Assembly (NCBI GenBank): GCA_963814975.1
Contig: CAWFFB010000037.1
Location: 79,765 to 143,764 of the forward strand
Origin: CAVUXJ01 sp963814975
GTDB lineage: Bacteria; Acidobacteriota; Vicinamibacteria; Vicinamibacterales; CAVVIG01
Direction: 5' to 3'
Length of the DNA: 64,000 bases
Positions 35,210 through 44,646 of this stretch are shown piece after piece (position 1 is the first letter of the stretch; every line of letters begins with the position of its first letter). The notes beneath the pieces are model-generated. The model ran no database searches. It had not been told where the DNA came from and saw nothing but the letters and a program-made list of their open reading frames with translations. The position numbers and the translations under genes are program-made.

Positions 35210-36370
35210 GTGAAACGCGCGTTGCTTACCCTGCTGCTCCTGGGAACCGGGGCGATGCCGTCAGCCGCCCAGGGCGTTCCCCAGATTCCGTTCGAGTCGG
35301 TTCCCAATCCGCTGACACTGCCGAGCGATATCCACTTCGGCGAAATTGCCGGCGTTGCGGTGAACTCGAAAGGGCACGTCTTCGTGTTCTCGCGGGGCAA
35401 CTCGATCGGTCCGGCCTACATGGCGACCGCCGCTCAGCTGCTCGAGTTCGACCCCAAGGGCAAGTTCGTGCGCGAGATCGGCAAAAATCTCTACGCATGG
35501 TCGTACGCCCATGCCGTGCGCATCGACAAGAACGACAACATCTGGGTCGTGGACAAGGGATCGGACATGATCCTGAAGCTCAATCCCCAGGGCCGCGTCG
35601 AGTGGGTGTTCGGCCGCAAGGGTGAGGCGTCGCACTACATGGTGCCCCCAGACACCGCGAGCACTCTCACGGGCCTGCTCAGCCGCGCCGGCGTCGCGAT
35701 CACCGCGCCGGCGAACAACAATCCCCGCAATCCGGTGCCCATTCATCGCGACAACGCGTTCAACCAACCGACCGACGTCGCGTGGGACTCCCAGGGCAAC
35801 TCGTACTTCAGCGACGGCTATGTCAACTCACGCGTCGGCAAGGCCAACGCGCGCGGCGAATGGGTGGCGAGCTGGGGTTCGCTCGGCAGCGGGCCGGGGC
35901 AGTTCGACACACCCCACGGCATCGCCGTCGGCCCGAAGGACGAGGTATTCGTCGCCGACCGCGGCAACCGGCGCATCCAGGTCTTCGATCCGTCAGGCAA
36001 GTTCCTCAGGCAGTTCACGATCGACGTGCCTGTGCCGACGACGGGAAGAGTCGTGTACGGGGAACCCCGCCCCGATTTGAAGACCGGCTCGCAGGCGCCG
36101 GGCGCGCCCGATGCCCTGTGCATGACTCCTGGTCCCAATCCCGTCCTCTTCGTCGGCGATCTGTACCCGAGCCGCATCTACAAGGTGTCGATCGAGGGCA
36201 AGCTGCTTGGCGTCTATGGCGGTCCGGGGCGGAACCTCGGTGAGTTCGGCTGGATTCACGCCATCGCGTGTCCCTCCGAGAACGAGATCTGGGTCGGCGA
36301 GCTGATCAACTGGCGTGTCCAGAAGCTCGTCGCCAAGAGCGGCACCGCGCCGCGGACGGCCTCGCGTTAG
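35210..36370 (+). CDS. Secreted NHL-repeat protein
   Basis: The GTG at 35210 follows GGAGGT (35200-35205); upstream frames lack a start with such a site. 386 residues with a clear signal peptide (RALLTLLLLGTGAMPSAAQ). Blades include IAGVAVNSKGHVFVFSRGNS, SYAHAVRIDKNDNIWVVDKG, QPTDVAWDSQGNSYFSDGYV, TPHGIAVGPKDEVFVADRGN and GWIHAIACPSENEIWVGEL. It is related to the proteins at 10966 and 43238. The repeat geometry resembles amidating-lyase-like propellers; no catalytic residues could be assigned with confidence. A strong hairpin follows the stop codon. Confidence 0.85.
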   Translation: MKRALLTLLLLGTGAMPSAAQGVPQIPFESVPNPLTLPSDIHFGEIAGVAVNSKGHVFVFSRGNSIGPAYMATAAQLLEFDPKGKFVREIGKNLYAWSYAHAVRIDKNDNIWVVDKGSDMILKLNPQGRVEWVFGRKGEASHYMVPPDTASTLTGLLSRAGVAITAPANNNPRNPVPIHRDNAFNQPTDVAWDSQGNSYFSDGYVNSRVGKANARGEWVASWGSLGSGPGQFDTPHGIAVGPKDEVFVADRGNRRIQVFDPSGKFLRQFTIDVPVPTTGRVVYGEPRPDLKTGSQAPGAPDALCMTPGPNPVLFVGDLYPSRIYKVSIEGKLLGVYGGPGRNLGEFGWIHAIACPSENEIWVGELINWRVQKLVAKSGTAPRTASR

Positions 36371-36387
36371 GAGCCGCTCGCGACATC

Positions 36388-36416
36388 GATGGCGGAGCGC
36401 CAACCGCTCCGCCATC
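36388..36416 (+). terminator. Hairpin after the NHL gene (terminator-like)
   Basis: A perfect 12-bp stem GATGGCGGAGCG / CGCTCCGCCATC closes a CCAAC loop 17 bases after the stop codon. No T-run follows, so it may be an intrinsic terminator of the GC-rich type or an mRNA-stabilising hairpin. The rest of the 285-base gap up to 36655 shows nothing recognisable. Confidence 0.6.
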
Positions 36417-36655
36417 ACATCCGTCCATGGGAATCGCCAGTTTCGCCAACGGAACTGCTCTCGAGGAACCCGCCGGCGTGCCCACCGGTTCTTGTGCCCC
36501 ACCGTCCTGACACGCTCTAACTCTCGCCGGCCTGACGCCTTGAGCTCACGCCCCGCCGAGCCCTTAAGCCGTTTCCGCGCCTTCCCTCACCCATTGGCCA
36601 CTAGCCAATGAGGAGGAAGGACGTCATGGACTCTGCACCGCTCGTTCTGCAGATG

Positions 36656-37099
36656 CTATTTCGGCATCCGTTTCATCATCTCCTCGACCGTGAGCGTCTC
36701 CTTGACCGTGGCGAAATGCCAGCTGTGACCGAACGGGTCTTGCAGGCTCACCGTGCGTTCGCCGTAGAACTGATCCGCGACGGGACGGATCACCTTCGCC
36801 CCGGCATCTTGAGCTCGCTGAGCTACCCGGTCGACATCCTCGACGTAGATCGAGACCGTCACGGTCGTCCCGCCGAGCTGTTGTGGGCTTTGCATGGCGG
36901 CCTCGGGGCTCTCGTCGGCAAGAAAGACCGGCGCGCCTTCAATCCGGATCTCCGCATGCCCGATTTTTCCATCCGGCATCGGAAATCGCATTGTCTCCTC
37001 TGCCGCGAACGCCTTGGTATAGAAAGCCAGGGCTTCGGCTGCTCCACGAACCATCAGGTAGGGGATGGCAGCAGCGTGATACGTAGGATTCATGCTCAT
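36656..37099 (-). CDS. VOC-family (glyoxalase/bleomycin-resistance-like, PhnB type) protein
   Basis: 147 residues, cytoplasmic. The double beta-alpha-beta-beta-beta pattern is clear: IPYLMVRGAAEALAFYTKAF, MPDGKIGHAEIRIEGAPVFL, TVSIYVEDVDRVAQRAQDAG and FYGERTVSLQDPFGHSWHFA. The DPFGHxW ending is the signature of the PhnB/YcgJ-like group, which acts on or binds small molecules; catalytic activity is unproven for most members. The N-terminus MSMNPTYHAAAIPYL fits the family without extension. It stands alone between a convergent NHL gene and the degenerate FKBP gene. Confidence 0.85.
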   Translation of the reverse strand: MSMNPTYHAAAIPYLMVRGAAEALAFYTKAFAAEETMRFPMPDGKIGHAEIRIEGAPVFLADESPEAAMQSPQQLGGTTVTVSIYVEDVDRVAQRAQDAGAKVIRPVADQFYGERTVSLQDPFGHSWHFATVKETLTVEEMMKRMPK

Positions 37100-37259
37100 C
37101 GTTTCTCCGTGGTGGTCATCGAAGGATCATACTCGTTGCGCGACGATTGTCGAGCACGACCCTGCCCTCGTCGTTTGCAGTTGCATAGCACCGAGGCCGG
37201 GTTCAGAGCAGAACGGTGCTGAGGCCGAGAGGACATTCGTCAAGGCCGCCGAGTCCGCT

Positions 37260-37604
37260 CTACTGCACGCTCAACAGCGTAATGTCGAAGACAGGGTTGT
37301 CCGCCGACTCTCATGCCGGCGACGCCCTGGCTCCATCCTCTGATGACACCCGTGCCGATGGTGAACGGGTAGCTGGTCCGCGAGTCGAACTGCGTGCCCT
37401 TGCCGTCCACCCGGCTCGCGTCATAGAGCCAGCCGGTGTAAGCAACGGTCACCCGGTCACCCGTCGCGGCCTGCGTCCCCGTACCCGACAATCGGTCTGA
37501 GAATACGGGGCGCTCGATGACGGCGATGTCGGGCTTGAGTCGCCGCATCCGAACATGGCGGCCGCCACAAGAGAAACAGCGATGGGTAACAAACGGCGAA
37601 TCAC
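37260..37604 (-). pseudogene. FKBP-type peptidyl-prolyl isomerase lipoprotein, frameshifted and internally deleted
   Basis: A GTG at 37604 with GAGGTGA upstream opens a lipoprotein signal (LLPIAVSLVAAAMFGCGDSS). After YSQTD the frame shifts (near 37490). The FKBP core follows: GDRVTVAYTGWLYD, KGTQFDSRTSYPFTIGTG and VIRGWSQGVAGMRVGGQ. The next ~25 residues of the fold (the RRLxIPPxLAYG ... PPNA segment) are absent, and the sequence jumps, in another frame, to NPVFDITLLSVQ and a stop at 37260. Both lesions would have to be repaired for a working enzyme. An assembly gap could also produce the jump, because GC-rich segments are often dropped. Confidence 0.75.
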
Positions 37605-37817
37605 ACGCTCACCTCGGTTGCTGGAGGGCTGCTGGCTGGCGCCGATCATGATATCCGACACGCCGGCGATCGCCATTTGCCGGTCCCGCGATCGACAGCC
37701 GTTCATCGAGCCACCACGGGCACCCTGCGTTAAGATGTGCGGGTGACAGATAGCCCCGCTGACACGACAGGTCTTACCCCCATCGAGCCGCTGATTGTCG
37801 CCACGAAAGGCCGCTCC

Positions 37818-38708
37818 GTGCCCCTCGCTCGTCTCCCGGCCCTGGCGCTCGCCGCCGGCTCGATTGTCCTCTCGGCGCAGACCTCGCCGCTGACGCCGGA
37901 GCAGCGAGCACCGTTCCACGGCCCTTACAGCGAGCGCGAAGAGCCGTTCCGTCTCGTCGGCAACATCTACTACGTCGGCGCGAAGAACATCGCGTCGCAT
38001 CTGATCACTACGCCGGAGGGTCACATCCTGATCGACACGGGGACGGTCGAGATGACGTCGGTCATCACCGGCAACGTCGAGAAGCTGGGATTCAGCGTGC
38101 GCGACATCAGGGTCATGCTCTCCAGCCACGCCCACTTCGATCACGTCGGCGGTCATGCCGCAATGCAGCAGAGGACCGGCGCGCGGGTGATGGCGATTCG
38201 CCAGGACGCCGAGGCGCTCGAAGCGGGCATCGACAAGTCGCCGCTCGGCGACGAAGGATGGACGCCGGTCAAGGTCGATCGCGTGCTTCAGGACGGCGAC
38301 GAGGTGACGCTCGGCGGCACGACCTTGCGCGCCGTGTGGGCACCCGGACACACGCCCGGCTGCACGGTCTGGACGACATCCGTGCCCGACGCTGGGAAGA
38401 CCTACTCAGTGGCGATTTTCGGATGCGGGGGACCGAACGGCGGCGTGAAGGTCGTGGGCAACGCGAGGTTTCCGACGCTCGTCGACGACACGCTGGCGAC
38501 GTTCAGCAAACTGAAGAAGCTCAAGCCGGATCTGTACGTCACGGGGCACCCGCGAACGCTGTTTGCTGGGAAGATCGATCGCATGAAGGCCGGCGAGCGG
38601 CCGCATCCCCTGCTCGATCCCGAGGGCTGGACGAGGATGCTGAGCGACGCCGAGGTGACCTTCCGGAAGCGCGTTGAGGCCGAGCGCGCCTCGTCGCCGG
38701 GTCGCTGA
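37818..38708 (+). CDS. Subclass-B3-like metallo-beta-lactamase-fold hydrolase, secreted
   Basis: The preferred GTG at 37818 gives a signal peptide (RLPALALAAGSIVLSAQ) and 296 residues; the frame is open upstream to 37737. Metal ligands of the fold are complete: SSHAHFDHVGGH (HxHxDH), WAPGHTPGCTVWT (His196-type) and YVTGHPRTLF (His263-type). IYYVGAKNIASHLITTPEGH and ILIDTGTVEM are characteristic of B3 enzymes such as L1/THIN-B relatives. It should be a periplasmic di-zinc hydrolase; whether it cleaves beta-lactams or another substrate cannot be told. The next gene follows after 50 bases. Confidence 0.85.
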   Translation: MPLARLPALALAAGSIVLSAQTSPLTPEQRAPFHGPYSEREEPFRLVGNIYYVGAKNIASHLITTPEGHILIDTGTVEMTSVITGNVEKLGFSVRDIRVMLSSHAHFDHVGGHAAMQQRTGARVMAIRQDAEALEAGIDKSPLGDEGWTPVKVDRVLQDGDEVTLGGTTLRAVWAPGHTPGCTVWTTSVPDAGKTYSVAIFGCGGPNGGVKVVGNARFPTLVDDTLATFSKLKKLKPDLYVTGHPRTLFAGKIDRMKAGERPHPLLDPEGWTRMLSDAEVTFRKRVEAERASSPGR

Positions 38709-38758
38709 TCGTCGCCGACTGGCCAGCGGCGGTTGCGGGATCGTGAACGGAGGTTGAC

Positions 38759-39826
38759 ATGAGCAATCGAGTGGTGACGTCCGCGGGCGGCCTGGCAGTG
38801 GTTCTCGCGCTGATCCCGCCGGCGAGGGTCACGGTTGCGGCCCAGTCCGCTCCGGCGGCGGCGCGGGCGACATCGCCGGCGCCGACCAAGACGTGGATCA
38901 CGCCGCGGACCGCGGATGGCCAGCCGGACCTGCAGGGAGTCTGGGAGAGCAACGGCGCCACCCCGTTGGAGCGGCCGAAGGCATTGGAAGGCAAGGCATT
39001 CCTGACCGACGAGGAAGTCGCCGAGCTGAAGAAGCGGGCCGCCCGTATCTTCGACGCGAACGGGCGCAGCGACTTCGCCGCAGGCGATGACGTTTTCCTG
39101 GCGGCCCTGGCGAACGCCGAGGAGCACGAAAACCCCAACGCGACCGGCAGCACCGTCTGGATGGTCGAACGAGAGTGGGACAACCGGACGTCGCTGATTG
39201 TCGATCCACCTGACGGACGGGTCCCCGCGCTGACGCCTGAGGCGCAGCAGAAACGGGCCGCCTCGGCGGCCGCCGCGCGGCGCCCACCGGCCGGTCCGGA
39301 GGATCTCAGCAATCTGCTCCGATGCATCACCGCAGGCGTGCCGAGGCTGGGCGGCAACGCGGCGAGCTACAACAGTTTCTACCAGATCCTGCAGACGCCC
39401 GGCTATGTGGTGCTGGCGATGGAAACGATCCATGACGCCCGCATCATTCCGCTCGATCAGCGTCCGCACCTACCCTCGACCATCCGGCAATGGCACGGCG
39501 ACCCGCGCGGCCGATGGGAAGGCGACACGCTGGTCGTCGATACCACCAACTTTTCCACCAGCAGCAACTTCATGGGGTCGGCCGAGAACCTGCATCTCGT
39601 TGAGCGCTTCACCCGGATCGCGCCCGATACGATCAATTACGAAATCACGCTCGACGATGCGACAACGTGGACGAAGCCATGGACGGCGGTGGTTCGCCTC
39701 AAGCAGACCAAGAACAAGCTCTACGAGTACGCGTGCCACGAGGGGAACAGCGAAACCATGGGAGGTATGCTCGGAGGCGCGCGCGCCGAGGAGCAGGCGG
39801 GGGGCGCCTCGAACGCGCCGAAGTGA
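38759..39826 (+). CDS. Secreted protein of unknown function (acidobacterial expanded family)
   Basis: 355 residues with a signal peptide (GGLAVVLALIPPARVTVAAQ). Conserved-looking blocks are ADGQPDLQGVWESNGATPLE, RTSLIVDPPDGRVPALTPEA, IHDARIIPLDQRPHLPSTIR, QWHGDPRGRWEGDTLVVDTT, LHLVERFTRIAPDTINYEIT and LYEYACHEGNSETMGGMLGG. The same block order occurs in the protein encoded at 52637-53584, so these are paralogues. I know of no assigned function; the exported location and the frequency of the family suggest a periplasmic structural or binding role. It may be cotranscribed with the upstream metallo-beta-lactamase-fold gene. Confidence 0.75.
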   Translation: MSNRVVTSAGGLAVVLALIPPARVTVAAQSAPAAARATSPAPTKTWITPRTADGQPDLQGVWESNGATPLERPKALEGKAFLTDEEVAELKKRAARIFDANGRSDFAAGDDVFLAALANAEEHENPNATGSTVWMVEREWDNRTSLIVDPPDGRVPALTPEAQQKRAASAAAARRPPAGPEDLSNLLRCITAGVPRLGGNAASYNSFYQILQTPGYVVLAMETIHDARIIPLDQRPHLPSTIRQWHGDPRGRWEGDTLVVDTTNFSTSSNFMGSAENLHLVERFTRIAPDTINYEITLDDATTWTKPWTAVVRLKQTKNKLYEYACHEGNSETMGGMLGGARAEEQAGGASNAPK

Positions 39827-39869
39827 ACAGGCTCGTCGTTCACTGAAGTCTCGTCGTTTCAGCGAGGTC

Positions 39870-41312
39870 ATGATGCGACGCCTGATCGTTCCGATAACCG
39901 CCTTGTCGCTCGCCGGCGTTTCGCTTCAGCCAGCACCCGCTGCCCAGCGATCGGGCGAGGCGCAAGGCGACGCTGTTCACGGGCGCCCGTTTGATCACAG
40001 ACGGCGACAAACCTCCGATCGAGGACTCCTCCTTTCTCGTCGAGGGAGACAAGATCGTCAGGGTGGGAAAACGGAGCGACGTGCAGGCCGCCGCCGGCGC
40101 CCTGCGCGTCGACCTGCGCGGGAAGACCGTGATCCCGGCGCTCGTCAACGCGCACGGTCACGTTGGATTCCAGAAGGACGCCTCGTTCGAGAAGGCCAAC
40201 TACAGCACGCGAAACCATCGTCAACCAGCTGAAACAGTACGCGTACTACGGCGTCGGCGCGGTGATGACCGCCGGCACCGATGCGGGCGACATCAGCTAT
40301 CAGCTTCGTGCTCAGCCCGTGCCCGGCGCCGCGCTCCTGCGCACGGCGGGACGCGGGTTCGCCATGCCCAATGCCGGTCCCGGAGGACCGGCGATGCGAG
40401 ACGCGCCATACGGCGTCACGAGCGAAGAGGGCGCGCGGAAGGACGTCCGGGAGATCGCCGCGAAGAAGCCGGATCTCATCAAGATCTGGGTCGACGACCG
40501 AGGCGGCACCGTGCAGAAGCTCACGCCGCCGCTGTACCGCGCGATCATCGACGAAGCGCACCGGCACAGGATTCGCGTGATGGCGCACGTGTTCTATCTG
40601 GCCGACGCGCGCGATCTCGTGGAAGCGGGCGTCGACGGCTTCCTGCATTCGGTTCGCGACGCGGAAATGGACGACGCGCTCGTCGCGAGGATGAAGCAGA
40701 AGCACGTGTACATCACGCCGAACCTCAGCATCAACGGTCGCGGGATCGCCACCGGTCAGCGGCCCTGGTTCGACGACCCTGATTCTCGCCGAGGTGTTCT
40801 CGCCGGCGGCGATCGCGCTGGCGCGTCCGACCAGGCAAGCAGAACGCGACTGCGGGAAGGGAGAGGAAACGCGACGAATCCGAACCAGCCGAGCTCGTAC
40901 GAGATGCAGATTCGCAGCCTGACAAAATTGAACAGAGCCGGCGTGACCATCGCCCTCGGAGACGACAGCGGCATTCAGAACAGCTACCCCGGCTACGCGG
41001 CGCTGCAGCAGCTGGAGCGGATGGCCGAATCGGGGATGACGCCGCAGCAGGTGCTCGTCGCCGCCACGCGCACGGCGGCCGAGGTCCTCCGCCTCACCGA
41101 CATGGGTTCGATCGCACCCGGCAAGAGCGCGAGCTTCGTCGTGCTCGATGCCAACCCGCTCGACAACCTCGCCAACGCCAGAAGGATCTCGAGGGTCTAT
41201 CTGCGCGGGCAGGAAATCGATCGTCGCGGCGCTCCGCGCGCAGTGGCAGGGCGGAACGACCCGCGGCATTTCCTCGCGTGCGGGTCAGCGCGTCGCGGCA
41301 AGCTCGTCGTAG
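39870..41312 (+). pseudogene. Exported amidohydrolase, at least four frameshifts
   Basis: It starts at ATG 39870 after GCGAGG, with a signal peptide (LIVPITALSLAGVSLQPA). Sense passes between frames near 39965, 40208, 40775-40830 (out and back) and 41222. Stitched together it is a full amidohydrolase: ARLITDGDKPPIEDSSFLVE, LVNAHGHVGFQ (HxH), IKIWVDDRGG, RVMAHVFYLADA, GFLHSVRDAEMDD, IALGDDSGIQ and SIAPGKSASFVVLDANPLDN, ending AQWQGGTTRGISS. It is a paralogue of the lipoprotein at 17858-19366. So many lesions in one gene, with coding sense otherwise preserved, suggest either very recent decay or local sequencing error. Its end overlaps the convergent gene by 28 bases. Confidence 0.8.
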
Positions 41313-42172
41313 AGCGGATCGATTCTCTCTTTCGGGAACGGCCAGTTCAAGTCATCCGTCTTGAGCTTCAGCATGAAGTCGGTCCGCCGCACCCCCGACT
41401 TCACGAGCTGCTCGGCGCGCTGCCGCAGCGTCACCAGCTTCTGCCTGAACGCGCGGACCTCGTCCTTCGACAACACCGGCCCGTGTCCGGGGATCGCCGA
41501 ATCGAAATCGAGCTGAAGCACCTTGTCGAGCGTCCCGATCCACTCCGTGAGGCTGCCCCCATTTTCGTAGTCCATGAACGGCGTGAGCACACTGCCATCC
41601 GTGCGCTTGCCCCAAACGACGAGATCTCCAGTGTGGACGGTCCGCAGGTCACGGAAAAAGACAACCGCGTCACCGTTCGTGTGACCTCGCCCCAGATGCT
41701 GCGTCTCCACCTCGACACCGCCAAGGAACACGGCCGCCTGGTCGCCGAACACGATGCGGGGCGGAGCGGCCTGCTTGCCGGTGACCATGTTCCGCCGCGC
41801 GTTTCTGTGCGCGATGATTTCCGCTGTCTTGATGAACTCCGGGTGCCCGCCCGTATGATCGCCATGATGATGCGTGCTGAGGACGTACTTGATCGGCTGC
41901 GGCGTCACGGACCTGACCTTTGACGCGATCTCGGCGGAGCTTGGCGGAAACCTGTCGTCGACGATCACCACACCCTCGCTCGTCACCCGCACGGCCACGT
42001 TGCCGCCGGTCACGGCGCCGTCATAACCGGGGATGACATAGAGGCCTTCCTTGAGCTTGGTGATCGCCGTCGAAAACGGCTCGCCCTTCGGCTGCTGTCC
42101 AGTCGCCATCGAGCCCGCGGCCATCGCCGCGGCCGACAGGAGAATCGCGACGATGAGTCTCGCGTGACGCAT
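41285..42172 (-). CDS. Secreted metallo-beta-lactamase-fold hydrolase
   Basis: 295 residues with a signal peptide (LIVAILLSAAAMAAGSMATG). Complete metal site: VLSTHHHGDHTGGHPEF (HxHxDH), HLGRGHTNGDAVVFF, VHTGDLVVWG (bridging Asp) and IPGHGPVLSKDE. The linear order and AIPGHGPV motif match the SoxH/quinoprotein-relay-like and MBL-fold enzymes of unknown substrate found next to PQQ proteins; no beta-lactamase-specific loop is evident. The adjacent gene at 42278 encodes a relative in the same direction, probably from one transcript. Confidence 0.85.
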   Translation of the reverse strand: MRHARLIVAILLSAAAMAAGSMATGQQPKGEPFSTAITKLKEGLYVIPGYDGAVTGGNVAVRVTSEGVVIVDDRFPPSSAEIASKVRSVTPQPIKYVLSTHHHGDHTGGHPEFIKTAEIIAHRNARRNMVTGKQAAPPRIVFGDQAAVFLGGVEVETQHLGRGHTNGDAVVFFRDLRTVHTGDLVVWGKRTDGSVLTPFMDYENGGSLTEWIGTLDKVLQLDFDSAIPGHGPVLSKDEVRAFRQKLVTLRQRAEQLVKSGVRRTDFMLKLKTDDLNWPFPKERIDPLYDELAATR

Positions 42173-42277
42173 ACATGCCCTCCTCGTGTTGATCGCGGCA
42201 ACCCGTGGTCTGCCGTGAGCGCTCCGCTCGAGCGATGCGCTGCGGCGCCTGCATGGAGGTCGGATTGGAGTCTGCCC

Positions 42278-43195
42278 TTACGGGAGCTTGCCGGTCAGTT
42301 GCTGATAGAGCCGCCGAACCGCGGTCTCCCGCTGGGTGTTGTATCCCTGCAGTTTTTCATACTGGGGCCATCGGATGGCGGCAACCGCCTGATCCTCCGT
42401 TGCGCCGCCCGCAATCTCCTTCTCAACGGCGTCACGCACGTCAACCAACATCTGCCGGAAGCGCCGGAGGCCTTGTCGAGTGTCCCGCGGGTCTGCCGGA
42501 ATCGGTCCATGTCCCGGCACGAAGATGTCCGCGCCCAGCGCCTCGACCGCATCCAGTGCGCGCAGCCAGTCGAGGCCATACCCGTCGGTGATGAACAAGA
42601 ACTGGTCGGCAAAGTAGAGCTCGCTCAGATACGCGATGCGGTCTTGCGGAACGAAGATGATGCTGTCGCCCCTGGTGTGCGCCCGTCCCACGTGGAGAAT
42701 CTGAATTTCCTTGCCGCCGAGATGGAGCGTCATGCGGTCCCGAAAGGTCAGAGCCGGCAGCCGGGCATCTTGTTCCGCGGCAGTCACCTTGTCCCGCCGC
42801 ATCAGTTCGAGCAGATCGGTCCGATAGTGTTCGTGCCCGATTCTCAACACGTCCGGGTAGGCCCCGTTGCCTCGTGAGTAGTTGTTGTGGAACGTCGAGG
42901 ACACCAGAATGCGGACCGGTTGCGGAATGGTCCCGGCCATCGCTTCTCGTTGGGCCCGCGTGACCGCAACGGAACTCAAGGCGTCGAGCACGACCACCCC
43001 TTCGCTGGTGACGATGATCCCGCTGTTGAGCGTGTTGGAGCTGTAGACGTAGTGGCCGGGAATGATCTGCCGCAAGGCGCCCGGTGGATTGGACTCGGCC
43101 GCGGCCTGGCCGGCGGTGTTGAGCGACGGCTGCTGGGAGAAGGCAGAGACGCAGCCCCACAGCAGAAGGAGCACTCCAGGAAATGACTTTGACAT
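42278..43195 (-). CDS. MBL-fold protein with degenerate first metal motif
   Basis: 305 residues with a signal peptide (SFPGVLLLLWGCVSAFSQ). The fold is clear: YVYSSNTLNSGIIVTSEGVV, VLDALSSVAVTRAQREAM, LHVGRAHTRGDSIIFVPQD and IFVPGHGPIPADPRD. However, the HxHxDH motif is replaced by STFHNNYSRGN, so three of the four usual ligands are missing, while the later His residues remain. It may bind a single metal or none, acting as a receptor or a differently configured hydrolase. It follows the NHL gene at 43238 and precedes the intact MBL gene, all on one strand with short gaps, probably one operon. Confidence 0.8.
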   Translation of the reverse strand: MSKSFPGVLLLLWGCVSAFSQQPSLNTAGQAAAESNPPGALRQIIPGHYVYSSNTLNSGIIVTSEGVVVLDALSSVAVTRAQREAMAGTIPQPVRILVSSTFHNNYSRGNGAYPDVLRIGHEHYRTDLLELMRRDKVTAAEQDARLPALTFRDRMTLHLGGKEIQILHVGRAHTRGDSIIFVPQDRIAYLSELYFADQFLFITDGYGLDWLRALDAVEALGADIFVPGHGPIPADPRDTRQGLRRFRQMLVDVRDAVEKEIAGGATEDQAVAAIRWPQYEKLQGYNTQRETAVRRLYQQLTGKLP

Positions 43196-43237
43196 TGCGT
43201 CTCCGTTCTCCCGCCTATGCGACCACGCGAATCGCGA

Positions 43238-44380
43238 CTATTGGGTCGCCTTGGCTGCCATGCCCTTGAACAGGAATCGCTGTGTGCCGCGGCCGGTCTC
43301 CGCGGTGTAGAGGTTGCCCTTCGAATCGGTCGCCATGTGATGCGGGCTCAAGCTGCCCTTCTTGACGAACTCGCTGACGATTTCGAGCGACTTGCGATTG
43401 ACCACGAGGATGCGGGCATTGCCGCTGTCGCCCACGTACAGAAATTGCTGCTGGGGGTCCTTCGACAATGCGACGGCCCCTGGTATCCCGCGCGGGTTGA
43501 TGAAAAGCTGCTTGACGTATTTGCCGGCAATCGTGAAGACCTGGATACGTCCGTTGCCGCGGTCCGAGACATACAGCAGCCCGTCGTTCGACACCTCGAG
43601 GGAGTGCACGGGACGCGAGAATTGCGGCGGTCCCGGCTCCGTAAACAGGGGCGGCGGCGGCGTTGGGGCCGAACCTGGCGGCGGCGCCTGAGGTCCGTCG
43701 ACGGGCGCGTTTCCGAAGGCGCCCCACATCCGCTTGAATGCGCCGGTGTTCGCATCGACCACGATCACCCGGCGATTCCCGTAGCCGTCAGCGACGAACG
43801 CCTCGTTCGTCTTGCGATACACGACCACATCGGCGGGCTCTTTGAAGTTCTTCGTGTCCTTGTTGCCGCCGCTCTGATCGCGGCGGCCGAACTGCTGCAG
43901 GAACTTTCCCTGCATGGTGAACTTCAGCAGCATGTCGTCGTCTCTCCACGGCGCCTTAATGAGATTCGCGCCGGTACCGGCGTTTCCGCCGACCCAGATC
44001 ACGTCCTTGTCATCCACATAGATACCGTGCTCGTTGTCGGGCCATTCGAACGCGTCGCTTGGCCCGCCCCAACCCTGGATGAACTTTCCGGACGCGTCGA
44101 ATTCCAGCACGGGAGGCGCCGCTCGATTCTCGGCACCCGCGGCGACGGTTCGGGGCCGATGGAGCAGCCACACGTGATCGCGCCGGTCGACGTCCACCGA
44201 GGCCACGGCGCCCATGACCCAGTTGTTGGGAAGCGCCGGCGGCCACGTCGGATCCGCCTCGAAGGTCGGAACCGGGCCGCCTGTTTTTGCGGCAGGCGAC
44301 TGCCCGAGCGCTGTCGAGCGAGCGCCGACGACGACGGCCAGCGTCACGAAAGTCGCAAGGATCGTCAACTTCACCCTCAT
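43238..44380 (-). CDS. Secreted NHL-repeat protein
   Basis: 380 residues with a signal peptide (VKLTILATFVTLAVVVGARS). Blades include VMGAVASVDVDRRDHVWLLH, WPDNEHGIYVDDKDVIWVGG, EPADVVVYRKTNEAFVADGY, PVHSLEVSNDGLLYVSDRGN and SPHHMATDSKGNLYTAETGR. A proline-rich linker (PPPGSAPTPPPPLF) interrupts the propeller, an unusual insertion. It is the third NHL protein of the window and first gene of a likely three-gene operon with the two MBL-fold proteins downstream. No function is assigned; a periplasmic propeller is inferred from the signal and repeats. Confidence 0.85.
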   Translation of the reverse strand: MRVKLTILATFVTLAVVVGARSTALGQSPAAKTGGPVPTFEADPTWPPALPNNWVMGAVASVDVDRRDHVWLLHRPRTVAAGAENRAAPPVLEFDASGKFIQGWGGPSDAFEWPDNEHGIYVDDKDVIWVGGNAGTGANLIKAPWRDDDMLLKFTMQGKFLQQFGRRDQSGGNKDTKNFKEPADVVVYRKTNEAFVADGYGNRRVIVVDANTGAFKRMWGAFGNAPVDGPQAPPPGSAPTPPPPLFTEPGPPQFSRPVHSLEVSNDGLLYVSDRGNGRIQVFTIAGKYVKQLFINPRGIPGAVALSKDPQQQFLYVGDSGNARILVVNRKSLEIVSEFVKKGSLSPHHMATDSKGNLYTAETGRGTQRFLFKGMAAKATQ

Positions 44381-44646
44381 TGCGTGCCTCCCTCATGGCG
44401 ATTTGGGTAATATGAGACCTCCACCTTGGATCTCGAGAGAAAGCCAAGGCTCCCGGTTGCGGTCAAGTCTACACGCGTTCGCACCATGGGACGCGGGCGG
44501 GCGCAAGGCCGCGTCATTCGACCGATTGGACGGCAAGGTCACGCTCATCAAGTGATCCCGGCTTGCGAAACCGTCTGGACAGAGGCGCACCGCTCCGGCG
44601 GAACGGCGCCGGGTGAGGGACACAAGCATGGCGGCTGGAGACCAAT

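Noticed and set aside
37818..38708. Calling the B3-like enzyme a beta-lactam resistance gene
   Set aside because: Metal ligands are generic to the MBL fold; substrate-specific residues cannot be judged by eye.
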